From assembly GCA_938015455.1 (NCBI GenBank), contig CALLPL010000004.1:35332-99331 (forward strand): a stretch of DNA of 64,000 nucleotides, given 5' to 3'. Source of the DNA: an uncultured Candidatus Altimarinota bacterium (lineage in GTDB: Bacteria > Patescibacteriota > Gracilibacteria > BD1-5 > UBA6164). Positions within the stretch are counted from its first letter, which is position 1; each line of letters starts with the position of its first letter. The notes beneath the pieces are model-generated. The model did no database searches and was not told where the DNA came from. It saw only the letters and a program-made list of their open reading frames with translations. The translations under genes were made by a program, and so were the position numbers. Positions 1 to 10,863 of this stretch are shown here, in pieces.

Positions 1-113
1 ATAATTCCTGTGGGGTTAGTTTCTAAAGTCGTTTCCTCAGTTTTTGCCTCCTGTGAACAGGATCAAAGTAGTCCAAGTATCACAAGAGCTGTGATAACAT
101 ATATTCTTTTCAT
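1..113 (-). CDS. Lipoprotein, N-terminal part (runs off left edge)
   Basis: Only the first 37 or so codons lie in the window. The protein starts MKRIYVITALVILGL, followed by a lipobox reading LLGSCS, where the glycine is a UGA codon. A short basic N-terminus, a hydrophobic core and a cysteine right after the core mark a lipidated, membrane-anchored exported protein. The visible part of the mature protein is polar and rich in Glu and Thr. It lies just downstream of mfd on the same strand, 19 bases after the mfd stop, so it is probably cotranscribed. Its function cannot be told from this fragment. Confidence 0.7.
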
Positions 114-132
114 AGCTATATAAGTTAGTAAA

Positions 133-3100
133 TTATGCCTTGCGTTTGAGTCGTATCTTCTTCGAATTTCGAGGAGAAATACTTCCACTTAGCATGGTCG
201 TCAGGTATTTTATAAATTTTTCATCATTTTCAAAACCTTTTGCTGGACTTCGGAGTTTTGTAATATTTACTACTTGGAATATAACTTCTTTATCTAGTTT
301 TAAAAATGTCTTTAATTCGCTAAGTGTAATATTTGGATTAAATTCAAGTTGGTAGTTTGTGCCAATTTTTTTTATTGCTACTATCTGGTAGTTCTGAGAA
401 AGAATCTGGCACTCAAGTAAAAGAAAAAGATTTTCTATACTCTCAGGTATCTTTGTAGCTAAATCAACACTTAAAAATAAGCTATTTTTGAGATACTCAA
501 GATCCTCGAAGTTTTCTATAAGTTCTAATTCACGGTAAAATTGTAGTTTATCAGTTTCAGTGAGAAAGTATGTATCAGGAATACTTGCTGAGATCATGAG
601 GTCTATTTGTGTCTGGGGCTTTTTTTTCTTCACTTTTTCTTCACTATTCTTTAAATCTTCTATTTTTTCTTCGAGCATTTTTAAAAAGAGAGACACTCAA
701 ATCTCTTTACTTTGTCCACTCTGTCTCACTCAAAGTATGTCTCCTCCTCAGCGAATTTCGAGATCCTTCATTGCGAGTTCAAATCAAGCTCAGAGGTAAC
801 TATAGTCTACTATTGTCTGTATTCGTTTTGCTGCTTCTGAGTCGAGTTGTTCTTTCCGGTAGAGGAGATAACAATACCCCTGGGCACGTGACCTTCACAC
901 TCGACCTCTGAGCTGATGAATTTGTGATATTCAAAAACTCTGGCATTCATTAATAAATATAGTATTTACATTTGAGAAATCTATACCATTTTCTATTACC
1001 GTAGTTGAGAGGAGTATATCATACTCCTTATTCTTAAAGGCCAGGATTCTCTCTTCAAGTTCTTCTCCTGGGAGTTGACCATGTGTTATAATAATTTTTT
1101 TTGTTGGGAAGAGGTTTTGAATTTGTTTTTTATATACTTCTATATTTCCAACACGGTTATGGACAAAAAATATTTGTCATCATCTCATAAATTCAGTATT
1201 TCCTGCGTCTTGAATTATTTTTTCATTGAATGGTGTCACAAAAGTTTTGATACTTTTTCTTCACTCAGGAGGAATTTTGAGAAGCGATATATCTCTTACT
1301 CACGCAAGAGCAAGATTGAGACTTCGAGGAATAGGAGTAGCGCTTAGAGAGAGAATATCTATATCAGATTTCATATTCTTTATTTTCTCTTTATCTACGA
1401 CTCAAAATTTATGTTCTTCATCAACGATCATGAGACCAAGCCTTTTACAGACTGTTTTTTCTGAAAGTATTCTATGAGTTCCTATTACCATATCTACAGA
1501 GCCATCTTGTAGTCATTTTAAAACTAGTGTTGCCGTTCTTTGACTTTGTAAACGAGAGAGTATTCATATATTTATATTGAGATCCTTAAAACGTTCGAGC
1601 GCTTTATTGTAGTGCTCATGAGTTAATACAACAAGTGGAGAAAGAAAAAGGACCTGTTTCTTATTAAGTAGAGCGAGATAAGCCGCATTAAAAGCTATCT
1701 CAGTTTTTCCAAAACCAACATCTCATACTATGAGTCTATCCATATTTTTGTCACTGAGCATATCTCAAAAAATATCTTCGATAGCAGCAGCTTGATCATG
1801 TGTATATGTGTATGGAAATGATGACTGAAAGAGGGAGGTTTCATCCGAAAATTGTAGTAGTTTCTTTCATGGACGAAGTTTTCTCTCGGCAAAGTTTTTC
1901 AAAAGACTCTCAGCTATTTCTCTAATATCTTCATGGATTTTTTTCATCTTTTTCTCCCAGACTTTTCCAGAAAGAGGAGTGAGAGGAGGATTTTCTGATC
2001 CTACATATTTGCTAACTCTTACTACTTCTGTTATTGGGACGAAGAGTTTATCGTTTTCTTTGTATGCTATTTCTAGATATTCTTTTTCTATTTTTCAAAG
2101 TTCTTTTTTAATAATCCCTTGAAAGAGTCCAATTCCATGATCAATATGGACTATATGATCTCATTTCTTTATCTTTAGTAGGAGATCAACATCAGCTGAG
2201 AGTTTTTTTCTTGTTCGTTTCTTAATAAATATTTTTGAAATGAGATCATCACAAATATATGTCTTGCTCATGAGCTTATCTGAGTATGAAAAACTCGAAA
2301 GTAGGTGTGTTGTTATATTTGTTACCTTAATGTGTCCAAAGTTATTATGAGAAAGAAACTCTCACAGCATCTTTCCATGACGAGTATATATACATACTTG
2401 CTTCTTTCGGTCTGAAAGAAGGTCGCGGAATTTCTCTAGATTTTCACAGTATACATTCTTAATTCACACATTTACAATTTCTCTAGTGTGAGAGCTACTA
2501 TTTCCTAATACATCAAAACTAGAAGCCGCATAATCACTAGAAAAGAATCCTTCATAGAGTGGATGAAACTCGAGTGAATCAAGAACACAAAAAATATCCT
2601 GTTTTTTTATATGTTCTATAAGCGTGGGAGTATTTGAAGTCTCTTCAAATATTTTTTTAAGTGAAAAGAATTTTATTTCTTCGAGCTTTGAATGAGTTCA
2701 CTCACTAATTGACTCTACTTCGTCTCCCCAGAAGCTGAGAGTAGTAATGTCTCATTGTGGAGAGTAGACCTTAATTGTATCTCCCTTTCTAGAATAACTT
2801 GAAGGTTTTTCATATTCATTAAATTCATATCAAAGATCCTGGAGTTCTCGAACGAATGTATCTATAGAAATAGAATCTCACGTACTAATCTGGAGTTCTT
2901 TTTCATAAGATTGTATATCTATTCCTTTCTCTATATCGTCAACACTGATACAGTATATATTTCCTGCTTCTTTTATGCTATGGAGATCATGGTAGCTTTG
3001 CAAGGTAATAAAAGCAGGTCAAAGATCTTTGGAGAGTTTGAGATATTTCCTAAGAGTTTCTTGGCTTGGAGTAATGAGTAATATGCTTTGTTTTTCTAAA

Positions 3101-3213
3101 CTTGCGCGTAAAAGTAGGAATTTTGAAAAAAAATCCCCTGAGTAAGTATAGCTTATTCCTGCTTGTAGTGCTTTCAAGTACGTGTTTCTATTTTTAGTGG
3201 AGTGATTATACAA
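133..3213 (-). CDS. mfd: Transcription-repair coupling factor Mfd
   Basis: An SF2 translocase that removes stalled RNA polymerase and recruits nucleotide excision repair. The frame is about 1026 aa, a little shorter than the usual 1150, mostly in the N-terminal UvrB-like part. Visible in order: a UvrB-like N-terminus, the RNA-polymerase-interacting segment with [11 protein letters not shown], Walker [14 protein letters not shown] in [12 protein letters not shown], motif [13 protein letters not shown], and a C-terminal TRCF domain with the R-LYR-L pattern near [16 protein letters not shown]. Many conserved glycines are UGA codons, for example 1723-1725 before the P-loop. No ATG sits at the 5' end: the frame begins at TTG (3211-3213), or ATT one codon earlier, directly after a TAA. 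It is divergent from tsaB. Confidence 0.95.
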
Positions 3214-3222
3214 AATTTATTC

Positions 3223-3250
3223 TTTACATCAATTTTCTTCATGATAATAT
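3223..3250 (+). promoter_or_regulatory. Putative sigma70-type promoter of tsaB
   Basis: TTTACA at 3223-3228 and TAATAT at 3245-3250 are separated by 16 bases, in the short AT-rich gap between the divergent mfd and tsaB genes. The -10 ends 26 bases before the tsaB ATG. Inferred from consensus only. Confidence 0.35.
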
Positions 3251-3276
3251 AGCGTATATATCTAAATATTTAAAAC

Positions 3277-3843
3277 ATGTATTTATTTTTTGACTGAGTT
3301 TCTTCGAAATGATATATCTGACTCTTTGATAACGAGAAAAAAATAATATGCTCGGAGTCTTTTGAGGTACAGTGAAATGAGAGTACAAAGATAATTCCTC
3401 TCATAGATATTTTTTTAAAAAAGAATAATACTTTATACAAAGATATAGAAAATATTGCTGTAGTAATTGGCCCTGGGAGCTTTACCTGAATTCGCGCTAT
3501 TAGCCTAATTGTGAATACTCTGAGTTATACACATTCACATATGAGACTTACAGGGATAAGCTTTTTTGATCTTTATAATGACTTTCCTATAGTAAAATCT
3601 AGCTCAAAAAGAGATCTGTTTGTAAAATATTCAGATTCTGCTACAATAGAGATAGTCAAAAATGAAGACTTTTTCATTTGAGAATGAAAAAGTCTAGTTT
3701 ATTGAGATGTTGATATAAGCAAGCTAACATGAAAATTAGAACTTTTTAATGAACCAGATTATAATAATATCTTTAAAAACTTAGAGTTGCAAGAGAATAA
3801 AATAGTAGCCCCGCTCTATATAAAAAAACCAAACATTTCTTAA
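3277..3843 (+). CDS. tsaB: tRNA t6A biosynthesis protein TsaB
   Basis: A 188-aa ASKHA-fold protein that partners with TsaD and TsaE to make N6-threonylcarbamoyladenosine at position 37 of ANN-decoding tRNAs. The hallmark GPGSFTGIRA motif is clear near residue 68, and its second glycine-threonine-glycine step contains a UGA codon. The N-terminus (MYLFFDGVSSKGYIGLF) matches the beta-hairpin start of the family. Eight or nine UGA codons interrupt it under the standard code. The ATG is preceded by an AT-rich leader with no Shine-Dalgarno sequence. It is followed 11 bases later by the PH-domain gene. TsaD and TsaE are not in the window. Confidence 0.93.
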
Positions 3844-3854
3844 ATATCTATAAT

Positions 3855-4388
3855 ATGCCTCTCCAGTTACAAAATCTTAGATCAGGTGAAAAAGTTGATA
3901 GTGTTATCAGGCGACACTGGATTGTATTTGCTATGATTGGAGTGTATGCATTAGGAGGGGTATTTCTCTCAGCTGTTTTACTCGCTACAATGGGCAACAA
4001 CTCTGTTACTTGGCTTGGCCTTGTGGTGTTTTGGATGTATTACTCAATGTTTCTCTATATTAGTTGGCTCAATCATGAACTTGATCTTTTTGTGATTACG
4101 AATAACAGAGTCATCTGTATTGAACAAAAATCTTTTCTCAATAGATCTGTTGGTGAATGTACTCTAGATAAAATACAAGAGGTAAGTATTGAAACAAAGG
4201 GCTTCTTTGCCAATATACTTGATTATGGAACCGTAACCCTTAAAACGGCAGGTTCAACCTCTAATTTTGATATGACATTCTCTCCAAAACCTATGGAGAG
4301 CTCTCGTTATATTAATAATATCGTTGATAGGTATAGAGATGATCATAGTTTTTCAAGCCAGAAATGAGTGAATAATGATGATGTGTAA
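3855..4388 (+). CDS. Membrane protein with bacterial PH domain (bPH2/DUF304-like)
   Basis: A 177-aa protein. Residues about 20-75 form two membrane helices joined by a short turn. The C-terminal half follows the bacterial PH pattern: VITNNRVICIEQ, then an S-R-V-ECTLDKIQEV strand and LDYGTVTLKTAG. Family members are usually membrane-associated with unknown ligands. The final stretch reads through a UGA at 4365-4367 to a true TAA at 4386-4388. The stop abuts the stop of the convergent queA gene with no base between them. No specific cellular role can be assigned. Confidence 0.8.
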
Positions 4389-5417
4389 CTACTTGATCCA
4401 CATAGCGTCACCAAAAGAAAAGAAACGATATTCTGAGTCTATCGCATGCTGGTAAGCTTTTTTAATATTTTCTGACCCAGCAAAACTTGAGACCAGCATC
4501 ACAAGTGTCGATTTTGGGAGATGAAAGTTGGTGATGATACTGTCCACAAATTTCCACTGATAGCCTGGATAGATAAAGATTTCTGTATCAAGACTTCCCT
4601 GTCATAGTTGTCATCTATTGTTGCTAAAACTCTCGAGTGTTCGAACCGAGGTTGTACCTACTGCGATGATCCTCTTTCCTTCAACTTTATACTGATTTAA
4701 TCTTTTCGAAGTCTCAGGATTTATTTCGGCATACTCACTATGCATATGGTGATCCTTGATATCATCTACCTCGACATTGGCAAAGGTTCCAAGTCCAACA
4801 TGCAGAAGTACCTTTTCTATCTTCACTCATTTTTCTTCAAGCATTTCTATGAGCTTAGGAGTGAAGTGAAGACCGGCAGTTGGAGCTGCAACACTTCAGG
4901 CTTTTTCTACTTCATTATATACTGTTTGGTATCTTTCGTCAGGTGCTTTCGAGTCTTTGATGTAGGGAGGGAGAGGAGTTTCTCCTATCATGTCTACGAT
5001 GTCTAGAAACTCTTTTCAGTTTTTTGAAAACTCTACAACACGTCACTTTTCAGAGGTTGATATTATTTTCGCCGTAAGTTCTTCATGAAGTTTTACGTGA
5101 ACTCAAGGCTTGAGTTTTTTCCCTGGATATACAAGACAGTCCCAAGTATTTTCCGTGAGCTTCTTGTGAAGAAATACTTCACATTCCTTTTCACTATCCT
5201 CTATAGTACCTTTTAGCCTTGCCTTAATTACATGTGTCGAGTTCACTACCAGTACATCGTTGTCTCAAAGATGTTCCACTATATCATGAAAGACAGCATC
5301 TTGTATCCCTCAAGTATCTTTATCGAGCATAAGGAGCCGAGCACTGTCCCGAGGTTCAGCAGGAGTCTGAGCTATACGTTCTTGAGGGAGATGATAGTCA
5401 AATTCTGAGAGTTGCAT
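4389..5417 (-). CDS. queA: S-adenosylmethionine:tRNA ribosyltransferase-isomerase QueA
   Basis: Transfers and isomerises the ribose of SAM onto preQ1-modified tRNA to give epoxyqueuosine. 342 aa, the usual length. The start [19 protein letters not shown] is diagnostic, followed by R-S-A-R-LL, the VLVVNST segment, [38 protein letters not shown] and the C-terminal [15 protein letters not shown] codons fall on family glycines such as that in FIYPGYQWK's neighbourhood and PTAGLHF's flank. It is preceded by the terminator of gene A, so it needs its own promoter. No other queuosine gene is in the window, which suggests the precursor or modified base is salvaged. Confidence 0.96.
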
Positions 5418-5420
5418 AAA

Positions 5421-5449
5421 AAATACCTAAGAAATAATCTTAGGTATTT
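5421..5449 (-). terminator. Rho-independent terminator of gene A
   Basis: A 12-bp inverted repeat (AAATACCTAAGA / TCTTAGGTATTT) with a 5-base loop is followed on the minus strand by a run of T. It starts 27 bases after the stop of gene A and lies only 3 bases before the queA ATG, so it separates the giant-gene block from queA. Confidence 0.8.
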
Positions 5450-5475
5450 TATTGGAAATAAGAGAAAGACAAGTC

Positions 5476-8052
5476 TTACTGTTTATAGATGTCATTTATA
5501 TCTCATATCTCTGTGAGAAAGAGAATATTATTGTTTCCAAGATTAGTAATAGGAAATCATCGTATTCCTTTATTTCCTATTATAGGTGGATCGATTTCAC
5601 CACTTGTCAATTTTCTGATGATATCCTGTCATATGATTTGTTCGTTGTGGGCCTTTGTAAGTTCAAGTATTTCATCAATAGGCCTTTTGTCAGTCTTGTC
5701 TCATTCACCAAATACTATTTTGTCATCTATAAAACTTTGCTTGGTATAGTCGACACCATCAATAATTCAGGTTCCATTTCATAGTAAGCTTTTTCAGAAA
5801 TCTCCTAATGAATCCCAAAAGTCTTTAGATTGGGTAGCGTTATTAAATTTTGAAATAAGATCTAGCTCTCAAACTCTCATCCCATATATTTTTCCTTCCA
5901 TTACAAAAAATGGGGTATCTCCAGGATAAGTCAATGCTATAATTTCTTTTCACTCAGGAGTTGAGTATTTCTTTATATATTTTTGATGTTTTTTAAGTAC
6001 TTCTATTACTTTTTCAATATCTCAACTTTCTCGAGCTTCTTTAGCCTCTCTGTCAAAGTTTCAAAACTCTGGGTTGGTGTACCAATTTACAGCTCAGGTT
6101 ACAGCTCCAAATATCATACCTGCCCAACCAAGTTTTTTGAGGATTCATCATGGTATGGAGATAGTTCATTTTTTAATACCATTTTTTATAAACTTACCTC
6201 ATACATACTTTAATCCAAAACCTCATACAAATGACTTAATCGCGACATCACCAAGATCAGCTCCCGTTACTCCTCATGAGTATCCAAGGACTGAGAGATG
6301 ATTTCACAAGTAGGTTGCAAAGATAACACTTGCCATTTTTTCTCCGTAGATCTTGAGTACACCCATTTCATCCTCTGAAAGTATATCAGAATTATTATCA
6401 TCTGTAAGAACCTCAAGAAGATAGTTTCCGAGGTAACGTCTTGACTCATAAGCGCTCTGTGTTCATCCATTTGCGAGAATGCCTGATATAGAGAATAATA
6501 ATACAGGAAGACTTAATACATTTATTGTATTAAGGTCTGAGTTTCCAGATAGTATTGAAAATATAGCGAGGGCTTCATTTGTTTTTATCTTCTCCTTAGC
6601 TTCCTCTCTTTGTTCTGGAGAGAGTTTGAGTTTAGGGTGGTCAAAGAAATTTCCAGTCTTAAGCTCATTTTTGAATTTTATGAATTTCTCTAAACTTTCT
6701 ATATCTTCAGGATCTACTTCTATTCATAGATTTTCTGTAACATTATCTCTAAATTTTTGATCATTAGACGGGTTCATATACTCGTCTTTTGTCACAGATG
6801 TTCCTATTTTTCATATTGCGACAGCAAGAGTTTTTGATACTACTCAATAGTTTTCAACCTCATCAAATCATTCTATTCCTCCAAACATGAACCCACTAAC
6901 ATCGCTTGATACTTCTCATAAGCCTTTTGCAGCTGGTACTCGTAGCGCTGATAAGCTTGATAGGTAGAGGATTGATATTTCTTGAAATTTTAATTCTTTC
7001 CAATTAAACCCTTCTTCCTGAGACTGTTGGTATATTTCTTTGAGTCGACCTTCTCCTAAAGCTTGTGTTTTTCAAAAGTGCCGCGCGAGACGTGTATTGA
7101 TCTTCCCAGAAGGTTTGATGATGTTTCAAAGAGAGGACTTCGTAAGTCCAACTTTTAAGAGTAGTTGTGTTTTATCAGACTGATATTCCTCTAAAAGCGA
7201 TGCTGCGTATTCTTCTTTTCATTCTGTATCTTTTAGAAGTGGGGCTGTATTGTTTCAGAGAGCTACAATATCATTATATGTTAACTCATCAATATTTCCG
7301 AGTATTTGTTCGCTGGCTTTTACTTCAAATTCTCCATGATCTCAGTTTAGTGCATATATGAGTTTTGCTCCAGTTCTATACATGATAAAAGTTTCTGTTC
7401 ATTCTACCTCAGGAGATTTATCTCCTCCTTCTTCTTCCTTCTCTTCGTTATCAGGAGCCTCTTCTTTAGGAGTTTCCTCTTCCTTGGGTTTTACTGGTTT
7501 TACAACTTCTTTTTCCTCTTTCTCTCCTTCATCTTTAGCCGCTACAGCAGGAACTTTTGCCTTGATCCCTAGAATATTTCAAAACCAGCTTCCTTCCAGT
7601 TCACTCTTTAACCATGATACAGGATTTATATTTTCAGATAAAAATGCAACTCCTGTTGCTCCAATTCAAAAACTAGCAGCAATCTTTGCTATTACCGAGT
7701 CAGTAATGGCTTTTATCTTTCAAAAAATACTTCATCGAACAGCCTCTGTTGCAGTACTCTTTGCAGTATCTACTGCATCACCTGCAGCTTTTTCTATCGT
7801 TGTAGCTGCAGCCGTAGCAAGATCTTTGGGGTTTGTGTTTGAGAGAGCTTCTATAAAAGCTTTATACCTCTCTTCAAAGTTTTCCTCTGTCTTTTCAGTA
7901 ACAGCTTTAAGCTTCATAAGCTTTATATCTATAGCAGCTTTAGCTTTAAGTGCCTCCATTTTCTCCTTGTAGTCTGATGACTCAAGTCGTTGCTCTACTT
8001 TTTCATGTTCATCTTCCCTGAAAAAATGACTCATAACCTCTTTATGTCCCAT
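5476..8052 (-). CDS. Gene A: large protein of unknown function, coiled-coil and hydrophobic modules
   Basis: 858 aa, not recognised. Residues 1-100 are charged and helical, probably coiled coil. A Gly/Ala-rich hydrophobic stretch follows near residue 120, then a Lys/Glu/Pro-rich linker (about 150-210), a long mixed helical region, and near residue 600 a second Gly-rich hydrophobic module containing GFGLKYVGGKF and GMIFGAVTGAVNW. The C-terminal 200 residues look globular (EGKEIIALTYPGDTPFFV). There is no Sec signal peptide. The start at 8052 is chosen because a TTTACA-N16-TATAAG promoter ends just upstream and would exclude the farther ATG at 8092. Glycines are largely UGA. It is last in the minus-strand block and has its own promoter and terminator. 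Confidence 0.75.
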
Positions 8053-8076
8053 AGTATCTTTTATAAATAATATTCT

Positions 8077-8104
8077 CTTATATTCTAGCATATGTTTCTG
8101 TAAA
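8077..8104 (-). promoter_or_regulatory. Putative promoter of gene A
   Basis: On the minus strand, TTTACA (8099-8104) and TATAAG (8077-8082) are 16 bases apart. The predicted transcript start falls about 15 bases upstream of the ATG at 8052. It lies right after the terminator of gene B. Confidence 0.4.
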
Positions 8105-8107
8105 TAA

Positions 8108-8140
8108 CAAAAAACCCAGTGATTCATCACTGGGTTTTTG
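8108..8140 (-). terminator. Terminator of gene B (possibly bidirectional)
   Basis: A near-perfect palindrome AAAACCCAGTGAT / ATCACTGGGTTTT forms a 13-bp stem with a 2-base centre. T-runs flank it on both strands. It begins 12 bases after the stop of gene B. Confidence 0.85.
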
Positions 8141-8151
8141 ATAAAGAGTTT

Positions 8152-8619
8152 TTATGCGGCTTTATTACCTTTTCAAAATAGAGATTTTGCGGCTTCAGGA
8201 GCCCATCTATATGTAGATCAAGGATCTTCTTTTACTCACTTAGCAACGTTAAACAGTTGCCGTGTTCAATACATTCAGAGTCAAACTGCTGCTGCAGTTC
8301 CTACAGCTGGCGCAGCAATTATACCAGTTGCTGTAAGTATTCCAGCTCAAACACCATAGTTAAGAGCTCCTTTTTCAGCTACTCCCCATAGTCATCTCTC
8401 AGCAAATTCACCAGTAGCATTCCATGCAGAAGCTCCAGCAGCTATTGCTGGCGCTATAGGTCATGCTAGGAGAGGAGTAGCACTAGAGGCTCCAGTACTT
8501 ATAATATCTGCAACGTTTGTTGCTGCGTTTGATACAGTATTTACAACCGCTCAATCAGCTAGGTAATTCGCACCTACCAGAGCCGTTGTTCAGAATAGAG
8601 CACTTTTTAGAGTAGACAT
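8152..8619 (-). CDS. Gene B: small hydrophobic Gly/Ala-rich protein
   Basis: 155 aa, not recognised. It starts MSTLKSALFGTTALVGA and is dominated by Ala, Gly, Thr and Val. There are at least three hydrophobic segments (around residues 8-25, 45-65 and 95-125), followed by a basic tail (FGKGNKAA). Many glycines are UGA codons. It could be a small membrane protein or a pore- or fibre-forming subunit. It has its own promoter and terminator between the EDC unit and gene A. Its composition resembles the hydrophobic modules inside genes A, C and G, which suggests a related membrane-inserted role. Confidence 0.7.
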
Positions 8620-8650
8620 AGGTTTCCTAAAAGTAAGAATTAATAAAAAT

Positions 8651-8678
8651 ATTTTATATTAAATAATATATTTGTCAA
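8651..8678 (-). promoter_or_regulatory. Putative promoter of gene B
   Basis: On the minus strand, a consensus TTGACA (8673-8678) is followed after 16 bases by TAAAAT (8651-8656). It lies in the 79-base gap between the stop of gene C and the ATG of gene B. Confidence 0.5.
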
Positions 8679-8698
8679 ATAAAAAGTATAATTTTATT

Positions 8699-10861
8699 CT
8701 ATTGAGCATCTCTTAAGGCTCTGAGTGTATTTGATTCTAGTTCAACGAATTCATAAAACTCAGGGAGAGAGTACCTATTTCTTCCATAGAGTCTTGTCTC
8801 TATCTCCCATGACCGTAAAACTTCACTTCACATTCATAGCGCTAAATCTCACCCAGCAAATGCCATTCATTGTCAGAACTTTCAGAGTTTTTCAGCCATT
8901 TTTACGGATCACATTCATGTAAGTGCTCCTAGTGCAGCATCACTTCCGACGTCAAGAATCAAATCATCGTAGTTATCATACCCTTTTGGGTATAGGATTT
9001 CAGATATTCAGGCCATAGAGGCACCAGCTATTCCAGCTACAATAACAGGGCTTAGAGCAATTCCTGCAGCAGTAGCTGCTGCTCAGATAACTATAAATGC
9101 TCCAAATGCAGATGCAAACATTAGTCCCATCTTTCCTATTTCTTGAGCGATATTTATAGTACTATCAGCGAAATCCCAGAAACCTATTCCTTGTATATCC
9201 ATGTAGAGCTCAAATATGTCACTATCTACTCCTGTGAGATTAAAATCTTCTGCTGATTTTGTATGAAACCATCCATCATCGAAATTTTCTTCAAAACTTT
9301 GTACTAACACTTGTTGTCAATCCTGTATAGCATTAAGAAATACCTCCCCGAGTTCATTACTATCTACCTTTGACTTTTTACTATTGAGTGAATCATGTAC
9401 TCGCAAGAGAATAGCAATTTTCATCTTTTGTTCAATATCGAGATCATGATAGTTAGTTTTAGAATTTACAGTATCCATAATATCTGCAAAACCCATGTCT
9501 CTGAGAAATACCTCTCCATCATTTGTATCTCACATTCACACTGCATGCTTCTCGATACTTCCAGAAACTAAGCCTAGTACATCTATAGGGTCAAGATTTC
9601 ACATCTTTGGATCCTCAACCTTGAAATTTGAATCAGGATCAGTTTGTATTTTGGAAATAATCCCGTTTTCTCTATGACACACATAGAGCAGAGCATCTTG
9701 CGCAGCTTCGGGGTCTCTATATCTATCATCAATTCTATTGTTATGGTACCAAGACTTTCCTGCTCCAGGATCTACTTGTTGGGTAATAAATCTACCTGGC
9801 CTTCCTGTAACAATCTTTGAATACTCTAGAAAATATTTATCTTCGACAGTATTTTTCTTAAAGGTATCAAGTACTACAGTATGAACCTTGTGTTTCCACG
9901 CTCTATATGAGCGTTCTACTTCAGTAGATTGGTACTGGTTTCTGTCGAGTTTATAATGAGTATCTGCCATATACTGGAGAGCTTCTTCCGGAGACATAGC
10001 TTCTATCATCAGATCAAGTACCTGAAATACTTTCGACTCACTCATGTTTGTAACGACTGATTCATCTTCAGGTGTTTTAGGGTTATCTTTTTTGCCTGTT
10101 TCACTTTCTTTAAACAGGGCAGCTCCTCACTCATAGTTTTCACTCAGACCCATTATAAAGTCGATATACCGTTTTGAATAATCTCATAAACGTTTTTTGT
10201 CTTCGACTATCCTATCTTTAGGAAATGCGTTACTTTTAAGATCTTCCTGAGCTTTTTCTATCACGCTTTGAGCAATCCCCTGTAAGTATACAAGGTCCAT
10301 CCCTCACGCAGGGATATCTTTAAGATCTTTCCAAGGTGATATAGACAAGTTTCTTGGTGAAAAGGTATCATCTTCATCAAGAGTTCCATTCCACAGCACT
10401 CAAGTATTGTTTCTAAATATCTCTTCCATAGCATTGAGGACAATCTGTAGATCAGCGAGCTTGGCACTTATCTCTCTTACAGCTTCTTGTTCTTGTTTAT
10501 ACGCAAGTTTCGAAAGATCTTCACGACTGAGACTGACTTTACATACACTTACTTCATTGCTATCGAATTTTATCTCTATAATTGTAGTGGTTTCAACTCC
10601 ATAAGTATCCAAATGATGAGTAATCAGATGTCAGGCAATTACCTCGAATCATAGAAATGCCTCTTTTGAGAGTCCAAGTTCTCAGTAAATAGTTTCTGAT
10701 ACCGCATCGATTTTATTTTTTGGGAGTGCCTTTTTGGAGTAGAGAGCCATAGCTATATTGTTTTTTATAGTTCGCTCTGAGCTTCAGGTTACTACAGTAA
10801 CAAAATCCTTCGAAGTCGAAAGATTTTGTTGTTCAGTAGTATTAACTTTCTCTATTCACAT
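8699..10861 (-). CDS. Gene C: large protein of unknown function with C-terminal hydrophobic module
   Basis: 720 aa, not recognised. The first 500 or so residues are soluble and mainly helical (EIKFDSNEVSVCKVS near residue 90, then MIEAMSPEEALQYMADTHY and VTGRPGRFITQQVDPGAGK). A Gly/Ala-rich stretch of more than 100 residues follows, beginning GLMFASAFGAFIVI and continuing through SPVIVAGIAGASMAGISE and GALTGMGSVKMAEKLGKFG. The tail is polar and ends LRALRDAQ. The ATG at 10859-10861 is followed immediately by UGA and lies only 2 bases after the stop of gene D, so C is translationally coupled to D. No signal peptide is seen. Confidence 0.75.
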
Positions 10862-10863
10862 TT

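Noticed and set aside
7358..7972. Plus-strand frame of about 200 codons rich in Ser/Ala
   Set aside because: It is the reverse complement of the Ala/Lys/Glu-rich part of gene A, which is open over its whole length in code 25.
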